A DNA stretch of 64,000 nt from Arsenophonus nilaparvatae (GCF_000757905.1 NZ_JRLH01000005.1), one strand, 5' to 3'. Shown: positions 17,422 through 27,513, counted from the first letter of the stretch. Notes: a model not told the origin generated them from the letters alone. Program-made: numbers and translations.

Positions 17422-18579
17422 CTAATCAAGTCTGCGACGCGTTTTTAATGCAGTTAGCCCAATAAAGATGATGGCGGTGGTGGCTAATAAAAGAAAATTG
17501 GTCAACAGGACAACATAAATGTCACCGGCCAGAAATAGAGTTTGTAAACTACTAACAAAGTAACGAGCTGGGATCAAATACGTTACCCATTGAATAACTA
17601 TCGGCATACTATCAATTTCAAAAATAAACCCTGACAACATGATGGCAGGTAAAAAAGCGGCATTTAATGCAACGATAGCGGCGTTAAATTGGTTACGGGT
17701 TAAGGTAGATATCAGTAATCCCATACCAAGGGCAGTAGCCAAGTAGAGACTGGTAATAATAAATAACAACCATAGTGAACTACGATAAGGAATATGCAAA
17801 ATAAAGACCGTGACTAACATGCAAAGTAGCATGACAAAGGTGCCTAACAATTGATAAGGTAATAGTTTGGAAAGCAGCAATTCTGTGCGGGTTATTTGGG
17901 TGGCAAGTAGGGCTTCCATTGTGCCGCGTTCCCACTCGCGGGCAACCACCAATGAAGTCAGAATGGCACCGACTACGGTAATAATGATACTAATTGCACC
18001 TGGAATAATAAAATGTTGGCTAATGGCTGCTGGATTAAACCAGAAGCGTAATTCAGTAACAATTAATGGTTGAGTAGCATAACCGGCGTTTTCACCTTGT
18101 TGCTGCTGCCAGGTTTGCCAAATGCCTTTAGCATAAGCCTGTACAAAATAGGCGGTATTCGGCTCACTACCATCGGTAATAACCTGGATCGATGCATGCC
18201 CTGAGGGACGATTAAGCTGGCTGGCAAAATCGACCGGGATCACTACCATACCGCGGATTTCGCCTGCTTGCATTTTATCTATTAGCAATGTTCGATTATC
18301 GCTAATTGTCGCATCAATAAAAGGGGATCCGGTAAAGGTAGCGACAAATTCTCGCACTTGATTATTTTGTTGATTGACCAAAATGCCAAGCCGTAATTTA
18401 CTTGAATCCAGATTAATGCCGTAGCCAAAAATAAATAGTAGCATTAATGGAATAACGACGGCAATCAGCGCACTACTGGGGTCACGTAAAATCTGTTTAC
18501 TTTCTTTAATACACAGGGCCTGTAAACGACGCCAGGAAAACTGCGCTTCGTGGGCTGATTGTTTTTCTGTTTGGCTCAT
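17422..18579 (-). CDS. ybhS: ABC exporter permease YbhS
   Basis: 385 residues, ABC-2 permease paralogous to YbhR. An amphipathic N-terminus (QALCIKESKQILRDPSSALI), first membrane segment VVIPLMLLFIFGYGI, extracytoplasmic domain, then five helices with VVAREWERGTMEALLATQ. Its ATG overlaps the ybhF stop by 4 bases, so the two are translationally coupled. Presumed heterodimer partner of YbhR in the inner membrane. Confidence 0.94.
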   Translation of the reverse strand: MSQTEKQSAHEAQFSWRRLQALCIKESKQILRDPSSALIAVVIPLMLLFIFGYGINLDSSKLRLGILVNQQNNQVREFVATFTGSPFIDATISDNRTLLIDKMQAGEIRGMVVIPVDFASQLNRPSGHASIQVITDGSEPNTAYFVQAYAKGIWQTWQQQQGENAGYATQPLIVTELRFWFNPAAISQHFIIPGAISIIITVVGAILTSLVVAREWERGTMEALLATQITRTELLLSKLLPYQLLGTFVMLLCMLVTVFILHIPYRSSLWLLFIITSLYLATALGMGLLISTLTRNQFNAAIVALNAAFLPAIMLSGFIFEIDSMPIVIQWVTYLIPARYFVSSLQTLFLAGDIYVVLLTNFLLLATTAIIFIGLTALKTRRRLD

Positions 18580-20312
18580 TGTTTCCCTCGGTCATAGTTA
18601 ACTATCAAACTAATAAAAGCCTGTTCCATCGACGGATCCGGATTTTCTGCCGTGGCGATTTGGCTTTTTAATTCATCGGGTGTGCCAGCAGCAATAATTT
18701 TACCGTGGTAAACTAAGCCAATTCGATCGCAATATTCCGCTTCGTCCATAAAGTGAGTGGTAACCATTACGGTAACGCCTTTATTTACCATGTCGTTAAT
18801 ATGTAACCAAAATTCTCTTCGCGTCAGGGGATCCACACCTGAAGTGGGTTCATCCAAGAAAAGTATGTCCGGTTCATGCATCAATGAGCAGGCCAAGGCT
18901 AGTCGCTGTTTGAAGCCTAATGGCAATTCATCGGTGGTTTGTTGCAGTATTGGATTTAAATTAAAGGCCTTGATCATGTTACTAATTTTTTGCTGTTGCT
19001 GACTGCCACTAAGGCCATAAATACCAGAGAAAAATTTTAAGTTCTGAGCAACTGTTAAATTACCGTACAGTGAAAATTTTTGCGCCATATAGCCAAGATG
19101 TTGGCGGGCTTTATTCGAGCTTATTTTTAGATCCATCCCCAAGACTAATGCCCTGCCTGTGCTTGGTACCATTAATCCGCACATCATTTTAAATGTTGTT
19201 GATTTGCCGGCGCCATTAGGACCTAGCAAGCCAAAAATTTCACCGCGTTTAACCGTAAAGTTAACATTATCCGTAGCGGCAAAGTCACCGAATAGTTTGC
19301 TAAGGTTTTGTGCCTCAATGACGGTTTCAGTCGGATCAGCTGGAATTTGCGGCATAATTTCCGCAAGCTCAGAACGTTGCGATGGGCTACCACCTAATAA
19401 ATCAATAAAAGCATCTTCGAAACGGGGTTTAGCGGTAATAAGTTTACTATCCGCTAAATTCAGACTGGTAAGGAAATCGGTTTGCTGGCTGTTTTGTTTT
19501 AAGATCAGGCGAATACAGTGCCCTTGGATAACACAATCGGTAGTTTGTGGTAATAATAGTGCATCTTGTAAGTATGCGCGGCGTTTTGATGCTGGAACTT
19601 GCAGTAAAAATGAGCGTCCAGCCATTTTATTAGTTAATGCCTGCGGTATCCCCCGATAAAGTAGTTGCCCTTGATTTAACAGTAAAATATCTCGGCATTG
19701 TTCAGCTTCATCTAAGTAGGATGTACTCCAAAGGATCAGCATACCATCGCTTGCCAGTTCATGAACCATTCGCCAAAGCTCTTGACGAGCAATAGGATCA
19801 ACACCCACGCCAGGTTCATCTAGCAACAGGATTTTTGGCCGACTGATTAATGTACAGGCCAGGCCAAGCTTCTGTTTCATGCCCCCGGACAGTTTACCTG
19901 CCAGTCGTTGGGTAAAACGGCTAAGGTCGGTAAAATCTAGTAATTGCTGATAAATTTGTTGGCGGCTTTCTCCTATCACGCCACATAAACTGGCATATAG
20001 ATCCAGATTTTCTTGTACGGTGAGATCTTCATAAAGACCAAATTTTTGTGGCATATAACCAAGATTGCGACGGACGTCAACACCTTGACTAATCGGATCT
20101 AAGCCCATAATAGTGATATTACCGCTATCGGGTTTTAATAAACCAGCCAGCATACGCATTAGCGTTGTTTTTCCTGCACCATCAGGTCCAACTAAGCCGG
20201 TCACTGAACCTCCGGTGATCTCAGTGGTGAGTTTTGCCACCGCAGGTGAAGCTAAACCAGAAAAGCATTTTTCGACCTCAGTCAATGTAATCTTATGAAC
20301 AGTATTGACCAT
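18576..20312 (-). CDS. ybhF: Tandem ABC ATPase YbhF
   Basis: 578 residues with two fused nucleotide-binding domains. Domain 1 has Walker A GPDGAGKT, signature LSGGMKQK and Walker B LLLDEPGVGVDP; domain 2 has GPNGAGKST, a degenerate signature LPLGFKQR and ILFLDEPTSGVDP. The degenerate second signature is also my recollection of the E. coli protein, so it is not decay. Powers export through YbhRS. Third residue pair and linker look intact. Confidence 0.94.
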   Translation of the reverse strand: MVNTVHKITLTEVEKCFSGLASPAVAKLTTEITGGSVTGLVGPDGAGKTTLMRMLAGLLKPDSGNITIMGLDPISQGVDVRRNLGYMPQKFGLYEDLTVQENLDLYASLCGVIGESRQQIYQQLLDFTDLSRFTQRLAGKLSGGMKQKLGLACTLISRPKILLLDEPGVGVDPIARQELWRMVHELASDGMLILWSTSYLDEAEQCRDILLLNQGQLLYRGIPQALTNKMAGRSFLLQVPASKRRAYLQDALLLPQTTDCVIQGHCIRLILKQNSQQTDFLTSLNLADSKLITAKPRFEDAFIDLLGGSPSQRSELAEIMPQIPADPTETVIEAQNLSKLFGDFAATDNVNFTVKRGEIFGLLGPNGAGKSTTFKMMCGLMVPSTGRALVLGMDLKISSNKARQHLGYMAQKFSLYGNLTVAQNLKFFSGIYGLSGSQQQQKISNMIKAFNLNPILQQTTDELPLGFKQRLALACSLMHEPDILFLDEPTSGVDPLTRREFWLHINDMVNKGVTVMVTTHFMDEAEYCDRIGLVYHGKIIAAGTPDELKSQIATAENPDPSMEQAFISLIVNYDRGKQ

Positions 20313-20322
20313 TCATTAAGCC

Positions 20323-21318
20323 TTAGTATTTTTTTTCTGCAAAATGAAGCGTCACCGGCATACCCTGGCGCAACATATCGTCAGCATCATTAACAATGAC
20401 CCGAATACGATAAACTAAATCGGTACGTAAGTCGGTGGTTTGTACACTTTTAGGCGTAAACTCTGCGGTTGGTGAGACAAAACCGATAGTGCCATGATAG
20501 GGTTGATCTGGACGACTGTCGGTATAAAGTAATACTTCTCGCCCAGGTATTGCTTTGCCGAGATGAGGTTCACTGACATAAGCTCTAACCCAGACAGGTC
20601 GGATCAACGAAACTGTAAAAACAGTGCTGCCGGCAGTAAGAATAGTCCCTGGCTCAATGGCACGGGTTAGGATAGTACCCGGCGAGGGTGTGGTTAGTAT
20701 CGTATCTGCCAGATCCAGCTTTGCTTGCGCTAATGCAGCGACCGCCTGTTCCCATTCACCTCGCGCGGCGGCTATTTCTTCAGTACGATAGCCGGTCTGA
20801 AATTGATTTAATTTATCTTTTGCTGCATTTAGCGCTGCAAGCGCTTGGTTTCGATTATTTTTCGCATTTTCCAAGTCATTGGCGGAAATCACCCGTTGTG
20901 TCCAAAGCCCTTGTTGGCGTTGGTAAAAACTATTAGCATACTTCCAGGCTGCTTGCCGTTGCGCCACTTCGGCTTCAACCTGAGCAATTTCTTGGCTACG
21001 ATAACCACTTTCTAACATATCTAATTTGGCTTTTGCGCTAGCAAGAATACCTGTCGCGCGTTGCAGGCTATTTTGATAGGGAGTATTATCAAGAGAAGCT
21101 AAGATCTGACCGGCGCTAATTTTATCCCCTTCATCGACATTCAGTGTCTGAAGTTTACCGTTGACTCTGAAACTTAAGTTGACCGTTCTAATATCAACAT
21201 TACCATACAGAATGAGCGTTTTATTCTGATAGGTTTGATAGTAGTAGTATCCAGCCACTATAATAACGATAAGTAGGCAGATGATAGCAATAGATAATAA
21301 GCGCAGATTTTTTTTCAT
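20323..21318 (-). CDS. ybhG: Periplasmic adaptor (HlyD/membrane fusion) protein YbhG
   Basis: 331 residues from ATG 21318, chosen because AAGGA lies 4 bases upstream; the longer frame would need TTG at 21339. One N-terminal membrane anchor (LLSIAIICLLIVIIVAGYYY), a lipoyl half-motif (LYGNVDIRTVNLSFRVNGKL), a long alpha-hairpin rich in Ala/Gln, then VFTVSLIRPVWVRAYV and the SPTAEFTPKSVQT block. Bridges YbhFRS to an outer-membrane channel. In E. coli the TetR-type gene cecR precedes ybhG; here ybhG is the first gene and cecR is missing. Confidence 0.93.
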   Translation of the reverse strand: MKKNLRLLSIAIICLLIVIIVAGYYYYQTYQNKTLILYGNVDIRTVNLSFRVNGKLQTLNVDEGDKISAGQILASLDNTPYQNSLQRATGILASAKAKLDMLESGYRSQEIAQVEAEVAQRQAAWKYANSFYQRQQGLWTQRVISANDLENAKNNRNQALAALNAAKDKLNQFQTGYRTEEIAAARGEWEQAVAALAQAKLDLADTILTTPSPGTILTRAIEPGTILTAGSTVFTVSLIRPVWVRAYVSEPHLGKAIPGREVLLYTDSRPDQPYHGTIGFVSPTAEFTPKSVQTTDLRTDLVYRIRVIVNDADDMLRQGMPVTLHFAEKKY

Positions 21319-21517
21319 AGCATCCTTAAAATAGTTCAATAATATGGAATAAAATAAGGTTATGCATATTTAATTTTATCAGGTTAATGGTTATTTGATG
21401 AATTTATGTTAATTATTTTATTTCGTTTTTATTAGTTGGTGATAGCGGTTGTCAGTAATCAATTATTTTACTGTCATTAACCGCCATTTTTAATAGCTTA
21501 TAGTGATGGTTTTTATA

Positions 21518-21546
21518 TTCAGTTGACTGAAATTAAGTCAACTGAA
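21518..21546. promoter_or_regulatory. Inverted-repeat operator between ybhG and rhlE (CecR-like site)
   Basis: Perfect 11-base arms TTCAGTTGACT / AGTCAACTGAA around 7 bases, ending 20 bases before the rhlE ATG. In E. coli the divergent cecR-ybhGFSR and rhlE promoters share a TetR-family (CecR) operator in this gap. The symmetry and spacing fit a TetR-type site, but the cognate gene is not next to it here. Confidence 0.6.
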
Positions 21547-21566
21547 ACTTGGAGTATTTTATATTT

Positions 21567-22865
21567 ATGTGTTTTAACTCATTGGGTTTATCTGAAGAGA
21601 TCTTATCGGCGATTAAAGCGGTCGGATACGAAAAGCCGACTTTAATTCAGCAGCAGGCAATCCCGGCCATATTAGCTGGAAAAGATCTGTTGGCCAGCGC
21701 GCAAACAGGAACAGGTAAAACCGCCGGATTTGTTTTACCTATATTACAGCATCTTAGTCATACGCCTGTTGTTGTAAAAGGCAAAAAACCGGTTAGGGCG
21801 TTAATTTTGGCACCAACTCGTGAATTAGCCGCTCAGGTTGGAGAAAATGTGCGTGAATATAGCCAATTTTTGCGCTTAAAATCGCTGGTGGTTTTTGGTG
21901 GTGTCAGTATCAACCCACAAATGATGAAATTACGGGGAGGAGTTGACATTTTAGTGGCAACCCCAGGTCGTTTGCTTGATTTAGTGCAGCAAAATGCCGT
22001 TAGTTTGTCAAAGGTTGAGATTTTAGTATTAGATGAAGCTGATCGAATGTTAGATATGGGATTTATTCATGATATTCGACGGATATTAAATAAATTACCG
22101 GCAAAACGCCAAAATTTACTTTTTTCAGCCACTTTTTCTAACCAAATTAAACAGTTGGCAAATGGCTTACTGCATAATCCGACCATATTGGAAGTGGCAC
22201 CACGTAATTCCGCTTCACAGCAGGTCAAACAGCTTATTCATTTTGTTGATAAGCGACGTAAAGCTGAATTGCTTTCTTATCTGATTGGCAGTGAAAACTG
22301 GCAGCAGGTATTGGTTTTCACCCGCACTAAATTTGGCGCTAATCGCTTAACTGAACATCTGATTAAGGATGGCATTAAAGCGATGGCGATCCATGGTAAT
22401 AAAAGCCAAGGCGCGCGAACGCGGGCGCTGGCAGATTTTAAATCAGGCGCGATTAGAGTTCTGGTGGCAACCGATATTGCTGCCAGAGGATTGGACATTG
22501 AACAGCTACCCTATGTGGTGAATTACGAATTACCCAATGTAGCAGAGGATTATGTACATCGCATTGGGCGTACTGGGCGGGCGGCAGCGACAGGTTTGGC
22601 AGTTTCGCTAGTTGCTATTGATGAGCAAAGTTTATTAACAGCGATTGAGCGATTGTTAAAACAGAGTATCCCGCGTATGGCACTCGCAGGCTATGAACCT
22701 GATCCGACTATTAAGCCAGAACCAACGCCAAAAAAGAGCCCAGCAAGCAAACAACGCAGACGTAAATCGGTAGCAAAAGCTTCTCATGCTAAGAGTAAAC
22801 CACTAAAACAACCGACAAATAGCAACGTTAATACTAAAGCTTTAGCACCAAAAAAATCCAGGTAG
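21567..22865 (+). CDS. rhlE: ATP-dependent RNA helicase RhlE
   Basis: 432 residues from ATG 21567 (MCFNSLGLSEEIL), about 20 fewer than E. coli because of a shorter basic tail. DEAD-box core: Q motif PTLIQQQA, Walker A AQTGTGKT at 45-52, DEAD, SAT, and HRIGRTGR. The C-terminal 60 residues are Lys/Pro/Arg-rich and disordered (KKSPASKQRRRKS), likely the RNA-binding tail. Acts in ribosome assembly and mRNA turnover. RBS GGAG is 12 bases from the ATG, longer than usual. Confidence 0.95.
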   Translation: MCFNSLGLSEEILSAIKAVGYEKPTLIQQQAIPAILAGKDLLASAQTGTGKTAGFVLPILQHLSHTPVVVKGKKPVRALILAPTRELAAQVGENVREYSQFLRLKSLVVFGGVSINPQMMKLRGGVDILVATPGRLLDLVQQNAVSLSKVEILVLDEADRMLDMGFIHDIRRILNKLPAKRQNLLFSATFSNQIKQLANGLLHNPTILEVAPRNSASQQVKQLIHFVDKRRKAELLSYLIGSENWQQVLVFTRTKFGANRLTEHLIKDGIKAMAIHGNKSQGARTRALADFKSGAIRVLVATDIAARGLDIEQLPYVVNYELPNVAEDYVHRIGRTGRAAATGLAVSLVAIDEQSLLTAIERLLKQSIPRMALAGYEPDPTIKPEPTPKKSPASKQRRRKSVAKASHAKSKPLKQPTNSNVNTKALAPKKSR

Positions 22866-22872
22866 CGGATAA

Positions 22873-23814
22873 ATGCGAATATTACTCGCCCCGATGGAAG
22901 GGGTTCTCGACTCTTTGGTGCGTCAGTTATTAACTGAAGTTAACGAATATGATCTTTGTATCACCGAATTTTTGCGGGTGGTGGATAGTTTATTGCCAAC
23001 CAAAACATTTTATCGAATTTGCCCTGAATTATATCAAGCAAGTAAAACTGTATCAGGTACATTAGTACGTATTCAATTACTGGGTCAGCATCCGCAATGG
23101 TTAGCTGAAAATGCGGCACGAGCAGTAGAGTTAGGCTCTTGGGGGGTAGATTTCAATTGTGGCTGCCCGTCTCCGACAGTTAATGGCCATGGCGGTGGGG
23201 CGACACTACTAAAGGATCCTGAGCGGATATATCAGGCTGCTAAGGCGATCCGGGCGTCAGTACCTACGAGTTTACCTACTTCAGTAAAAGTCAGGTTAGG
23301 TTGGGATGATCGTTGTCTGGCATTTGAAATTGCCGATGCGGTGCAACAGGCTGGTACGACAGAAATTATCATTCATGGTCGAACTAAGGCAGAGGGGTAT
23401 CGGGCAGAAAAAATCGATTGGCTAACCATCGGCCAGATACGCCAAAAATTAACTATACCGGTTATCGCCAATGGCGAAATTTGGGATTGGCATAGTGCAA
23501 ATGAGTGCAGGGAGATAACCGGCTGTGACGCGTTGATGATTGGACGAGGTGGATTACATGTTCCTAACCTGGCTCAAGTGATCAAATATCAAGCTGAACC
23601 GATGGCTTGGCCGCAGGTTATGCAAATTCTGTTTAAATATATTCAGCTGGAAAAACAAGGTGATAGAGGTCAATATCACGCCGCGCGTATTAAACAGTGG
23701 TTAGGTTATTTGCGTAAAAAGTATGTTGAAGCAGCTGAGTTATTTAATCAGATTAGAGTAGAGAAAAAATCAGCCGCTATTGCTAATATAATTGAACGTC
23801 ATACTTTTTGTTGA
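22873..23814 (+). CDS. dusC: tRNA-dihydrouridine(16) synthase DusC
   Basis: 313 residues, FMN-dependent reductase that makes dihydrouridine 16 in the tRNA D-loop. LLAPMEGVLD is the N-terminal FMN motif, the catalytic cysteine is C98 in FNCGCPSPTVNGHGGG, and IIHGRTKAEGY and ANGEIWD line the FMN site. It starts 7 bases after rhlE, so it is probably co-transcribed with the helicase, which is not the E. coli arrangement. Confidence 0.95.
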   Translation: MRILLAPMEGVLDSLVRQLLTEVNEYDLCITEFLRVVDSLLPTKTFYRICPELYQASKTVSGTLVRIQLLGQHPQWLAENAARAVELGSWGVDFNCGCPSPTVNGHGGGATLLKDPERIYQAAKAIRASVPTSLPTSVKVRLGWDDRCLAFEIADAVQQAGTTEIIIHGRTKAEGYRAEKIDWLTIGQIRQKLTIPVIANGEIWDWHSANECREITGCDALMIGRGGLHVPNLAQVIKYQAEPMAWPQVMQILFKYIQLEKQGDRGQYHAARIKQWLGYLRKKYVEAAELFNQIRVEKKSAAIANIIERHTFC

Positions 23815-24034
23815 TTTGTCACAGCATAGTTAAAAAACAGTATAAAATACAACATATTATAAGACTCCTAATCGACTAATATAAAATGATTATCACAAAT
23901 TTTTGATAAAAAATAGCTTATCTATTTGCATTTCTGGCGGTTAGGTTCTTTACTAAAAAGTGTTCATATATTTGAAATGTTAGCAAGTTAGTTTTTTAAC
24001 TTATTTGATATGTTGGATATTTCGGAGGGTGTGT

Positions 24035-24286
24035 ATGGGTATTTTGTCCTGGGTTATTTTTGGTTTGATCGCTGGTATTATTGCTAAGTGGGTCATGCCA
24101 GGTGCTTATAATATGGGGATTATCATGACCATTATCCTCGGTATTGTCGGCGCAGTTGTCGGCGGTTATATCAGTACCTTCTTTGGTAAAGGCAAAGTGG
24201 ATGGCTTTAATTTAAGCAGTTTTATTGTTGCCGTAATTGGTGCTATCGTTGTCCTTTTTATCGCCGGAATGGTCGGTCGCCCATAG
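24035..24286 (+). CDS. GlsB/YeaQ/YmgE family small membrane protein
   Basis: 83 residues from ATG 24035 with RBS GGAGGG five bases upstream. Three hydrophobic segments rich in Gly (GLIAGIIAKWVMPG, IMTIILGIVGAVVGGYIS, FIVAVIGAIVVLFIAGMVG), the hallmark of the transglycosylase-associated/GlsB family of stress-linked inner membrane proteins. Function unknown at the molecular level. Monocistronic with its own terminator. Confidence 0.9.
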   Translation: MGILSWVIFGLIAGIIAKWVMPGAYNMGIIMTIILGIVGAVVGGYISTFFGKGKVDGFNLSSFIVAVIGAIVVLFIAGMVGRP

Positions 24287-24320
24287 CCCACTATCTAAAG
24301 ATAATAAGCATTTCTCATAT

Positions 24321-24358
24321 AAAAACATAATTGCCAGTTTAGCAGTTATGTTTTTATT
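24321..24358. terminator. Bidirectional terminator between the GlsB-family gene and sseA
   Basis: Thirteen-base stem AAAACATAATTGC / GCAGTTATGTTTT with one G-T pair and loop CAGTTTA, flanked by A and T runs. It serves both convergent genes. Confidence 0.85.
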
Positions 24359-25201
24359 TTACTTCGTTTCAATCGGTAATCCATTATCTTGACCCCATTC
24401 AGCCCATGAGCCATCATAAAGTTTGACATTCTTATTACCTAAAAGTATTAAAGCAAGTAACACTACAGCGGCAGTCATACCAGAACCACAGCTAATGACT
24501 GTGGGCTGCATAATGTCAACCTGTTGTTTGGCAAAAATAGCTTTTAACTCTGCCGGTGATTTATAACAACCTTCCTTGACTAACCAATCCCAAGGAACAT
24601 TCTTACTGCCTGGCAGATGTCCCATCCGTAATCCTGGGCGCGGTTCTGGCTGCTGTGCACTGAAACGGGCAGTGGGGCGTGCATCGATAAATTGGACATT
24701 AGGTTGTTGAAGAAGGGTGATGACTTGTTGTTGGGATAAAGCTTGATCAGTAATACATTTAGCAACGAACTGCTGTCTTTCACGTACCGCAGACAGACCG
24801 GAGTCTAGCGAATAGCCCGCTTTTTTCCATCCGCATAGCCCTCCGGCTAAAATTTTAACATTATTACAGCCTAATGTTTTAAAGGTCCACCAGGCACGCG
24901 GGGCGGAAAATAGTGCGCCTTGATCATAAATAACAACTTGATGATGATTGCTGATGCCTAATTGCTCAACCGCTAGAGTGAAAGTTATTTCATCAGGTAG
25001 CATATGAGGCAGATTATTACTTTGGTCAGCAACAATATCCAAATTGAAAAATTGCGCACTGGGAATATGTTCTTGATAATATCGTTGTTGATAATCAGTT
25101 GGATCGGTAGGTGGCGGCGCAGAAGCATCAACTAGGACAATATTTTCATCCGTTAAATGCCGATGAAGCCATTGCGGGCTAACAAAAAATGCTTCGTACA
25201 T
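24359..25201 (-). CDS. sseA: 3-mercaptopyruvate sulfurtransferase SseA
   Basis: 280 residues, two rhodanese domains. The catalytic cysteine is C238 in the loop CGSGMTA, the CG[S/T]GVT type that distinguishes mercaptopyruvate from thiosulfate sulfurtransferases. Transfers sulfur from 3-mercaptopyruvate to thiol acceptors. RBS GAAGGG before ATG 25201. Intact, same length as E. coli. Confidence 0.94.
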   Translation of the reverse strand: MYEAFFVSPQWLHRHLTDENIVLVDASAPPPTDPTDYQQRYYQEHIPSAQFFNLDIVADQSNNLPHMLPDEITFTLAVEQLGISNHHQVVIYDQGALFSAPRAWWTFKTLGCNNVKILAGGLCGWKKAGYSLDSGLSAVRERQQFVAKCITDQALSQQQVITLLQQPNVQFIDARPTARFSAQQPEPRPGLRMGHLPGSKNVPWDWLVKEGCYKSPAELKAIFAKQQVDIMQPTVISCGSGMTAAVVLLALILLGNKNVKLYDGSWAEWGQDNGLPIETK

Positions 25202-25389
25202 AATACCCTTCTATAATAAGCAATAATTTAACTTGGGGTTGAGTGTTAACTAAAACTAGTATATCGATTTTTTGTGAGAAATTAAATCTGGATTAAATTT
25301 TTATCTTATTGATAAAACACTATGATAAATTTAATATTTTTATCGTTTTATACTCATCAAAATGGTTGATATTTTTATATAAGATTTCT

Positions 25390-27513
25390 ATGGCGCTATC
25401 TAACACAATTAAAAATCAGATAAGTCTTTGGTATAAATCGCTATCGACTTATATTGACGGCTTTATTCCACGTATTGCCCAACGGCAAATGATCGCCGAA
25501 GTAGCTAAGACATTATCAGGTGAACAAGGCCGTCATCTGGTTATTGAAGCACCAACCGGAGTGGGGAAAACCCTATCTTATCTAATTGCGGGTATTGCTA
25601 TTAGTCGGGCAAATAGCAAGCACTTAGTCATCAGTACGGCCAATATTGCCTTGCAAGATCAAATTTTACATAAAGATCTCCCTTTGTTAGCTAAAATTAT
25701 TCCTGATCTACGATTTATTGCTATTTTTGGCCGTAGGCGTTATTTGTGCCCACACAATTTGACTGCTATTTGTGCGGCAGATCAGCCGCAGATTGACTTG
25801 ATGTTGTTATTGCAGCAGGAGATGGCGGTAACCAGTCAACAAGAGCGCACGGTTTGTCAGCAGCTACATGCTGATTTTATCGCCGGTCATTGGGATGGGG
25901 TAAGAGATCATTATAAAACAGCGTTAGATGATAGTTTATGGCAAAAAATCAGTACCGATAAAGTTGGATGTTTAGCCAGAAATTGTCAGTTTTATCATTG
26001 CTGTCCATTTTTTTTGGCCAGATGGAAAATTGAGCAAGTTGATGTTATCGTTACTAATCATGCATTGGTGATGGCAGCGATGGAAAGTGGCTCGGTTTTA
26101 CCTGAGGCTAAAAAGATGTTGTTAGTCCTTGATGAAGGGCATCATATCGCAGATGTAGCCCGAGATAGCTTGGAAGTTGAAGCGAATATTACTTTACCTC
26201 ATCTGACCGCGCAGTTAGATAATTTTGTACGTCACATAGAGCACTATTTGAGCCACTACTGCCCAGTTAAACCACCAAAACTCGCCAAAACTAATCATTT
26301 AATCCGGCACCGACAAAAATTAATTGATTGCTTTAGTCAGGTTATGGCTATTACTCAGCATTTATTACCTGACAATAGTCAGGATCCGATTTATCTGTTT
26401 AAATTAGGCCAATTACCAGCGGAATTAAATGTTTGTTGCCAACAACTTTTGCAACTCAGCCATGATTTTGTTGTGCTGACTGAAAAAATAGTCGAGCACT
26501 TGTCTGAACAAACTGGCAAACATGATGCTGCTACTTTGCATCGCAGCCTGTTAATCAGCAGTAAGATGCTCAGTTATTGGCAAAATATGGTTAAACTTTG
26601 GCGTTTAGCTGGCTGTGAAACGTCATCAAATGCGCCAGTATCCAAATGGTTGAGCCGTCATTATGACAAAAATCAGTTACATTACTATTTTCATTGTGCG
26701 GGTATACGGGTCAATGAACAGTTAAATCAGCTGTTATGGCAAAATATTCCACATATCATAGTGACTTCAGCCACTTTACGTTCATTAGATAGTTATGCTC
26801 GTTTCACGGAGTTAACCGGGTTAAATGAGCGTGAAGATGATCGCTTTGTTAGTTTAGAAGCTTCTTTTGATCATGTTAAACAAGGGCAATTAGTGATCCC
26901 TAAAATGTCAATCGAACCGACTTGGCAAAATGAAATATTACACTTAGCGGAAATGGCTGATTATTTTAAACAACAACTCCAGTCTGGCAAACATCGTGGC
27001 ATCCTATTTTTGTTTAGTAGTCAACGAGCAATGGAAGGCTTTTTGAATCAAGTTAACGAGTTACGCGAGCAATTGTTGGTTCAGGGTGATAAACCGCGTT
27101 ATCGGTTGGTCGAAACTCATTGTCAACGTGTGGATCAAGGACTCACTAGTGTGTTAGTTGGATTACAATCCTTTGCTGAAGGTTTGGATCTTAAAGGCGA
27201 TTATTTGTCGCAGGTACATATTCAAAAAATTTCTTTTCCACCGATCACAAACCCGATCATTATTACTGAAAATGAATGGTTAAAAACATTAAATCTTTAT
27301 CCATTTGAAGTACAAAGTTTGCCAACTGCCTCATTCACGTTAATTCAGCAAGTCGGTCGCTTGATCCGTAGCCATGATTGTTATGGTGAGATTGTTATCT
27401 ATGATAAACGACTAAGAACCAAGCAGTATGGTGCTCGTTTATTAGCTTCATTACCGGTGTTTCCGATAGTTGAACCGGAAATATCCTCGACACTTCCTAA
27501 AGAAACGGAGTAA
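25390..27513 (+). CDS. dinG: ATP-dependent 5'-3' DNA helicase DinG
   Basis: 707 residues from ATG 25390 (MALSNTIKNQISLWYKSL), matching the E. coli start; the frame upstream to 25309 has no support. XPD-like superfamily 2 helicase that unwinds R-loops and forks. Walker A APTGVGKT is at 54-61, the 4Fe-4S cysteines are C120, C194, C199 and C204/C205, the DEAH-type box is LVLDEGHH, and QQVGRLIRS is motif VI. The C-terminus lacks the basic tail of E. coli DinG. I find no CTG-N10-CAG LexA box upstream, unlike the SOS-regulated E. coli gene. Confidence 0.95.
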   Translation: MALSNTIKNQISLWYKSLSTYIDGFIPRIAQRQMIAEVAKTLSGEQGRHLVIEAPTGVGKTLSYLIAGIAISRANSKHLVISTANIALQDQILHKDLPLLAKIIPDLRFIAIFGRRRYLCPHNLTAICAADQPQIDLMLLLQQEMAVTSQQERTVCQQLHADFIAGHWDGVRDHYKTALDDSLWQKISTDKVGCLARNCQFYHCCPFFLARWKIEQVDVIVTNHALVMAAMESGSVLPEAKKMLLVLDEGHHIADVARDSLEVEANITLPHLTAQLDNFVRHIEHYLSHYCPVKPPKLAKTNHLIRHRQKLIDCFSQVMAITQHLLPDNSQDPIYLFKLGQLPAELNVCCQQLLQLSHDFVVLTEKIVEHLSEQTGKHDAATLHRSLLISSKMLSYWQNMVKLWRLAGCETSSNAPVSKWLSRHYDKNQLHYYFHCAGIRVNEQLNQLLWQNIPHIIVTSATLRSLDSYARFTELTGLNEREDDRFVSLEASFDHVKQGQLVIPKMSIEPTWQNEILHLAEMADYFKQQLQSGKHRGILFLFSSQRAMEGFLNQVNELREQLLVQGDKPRYRLVETHCQRVDQGLTSVLVGLQSFAEGLDLKGDYLSQVHIQKISFPPITNPIIITENEWLKTLNLYPFEVQSLPTASFTLIQQVGRLIRSHDCYGEIVIYDKRLRTKQYGARLLASLPVFPIVEPEISSTLPKETE

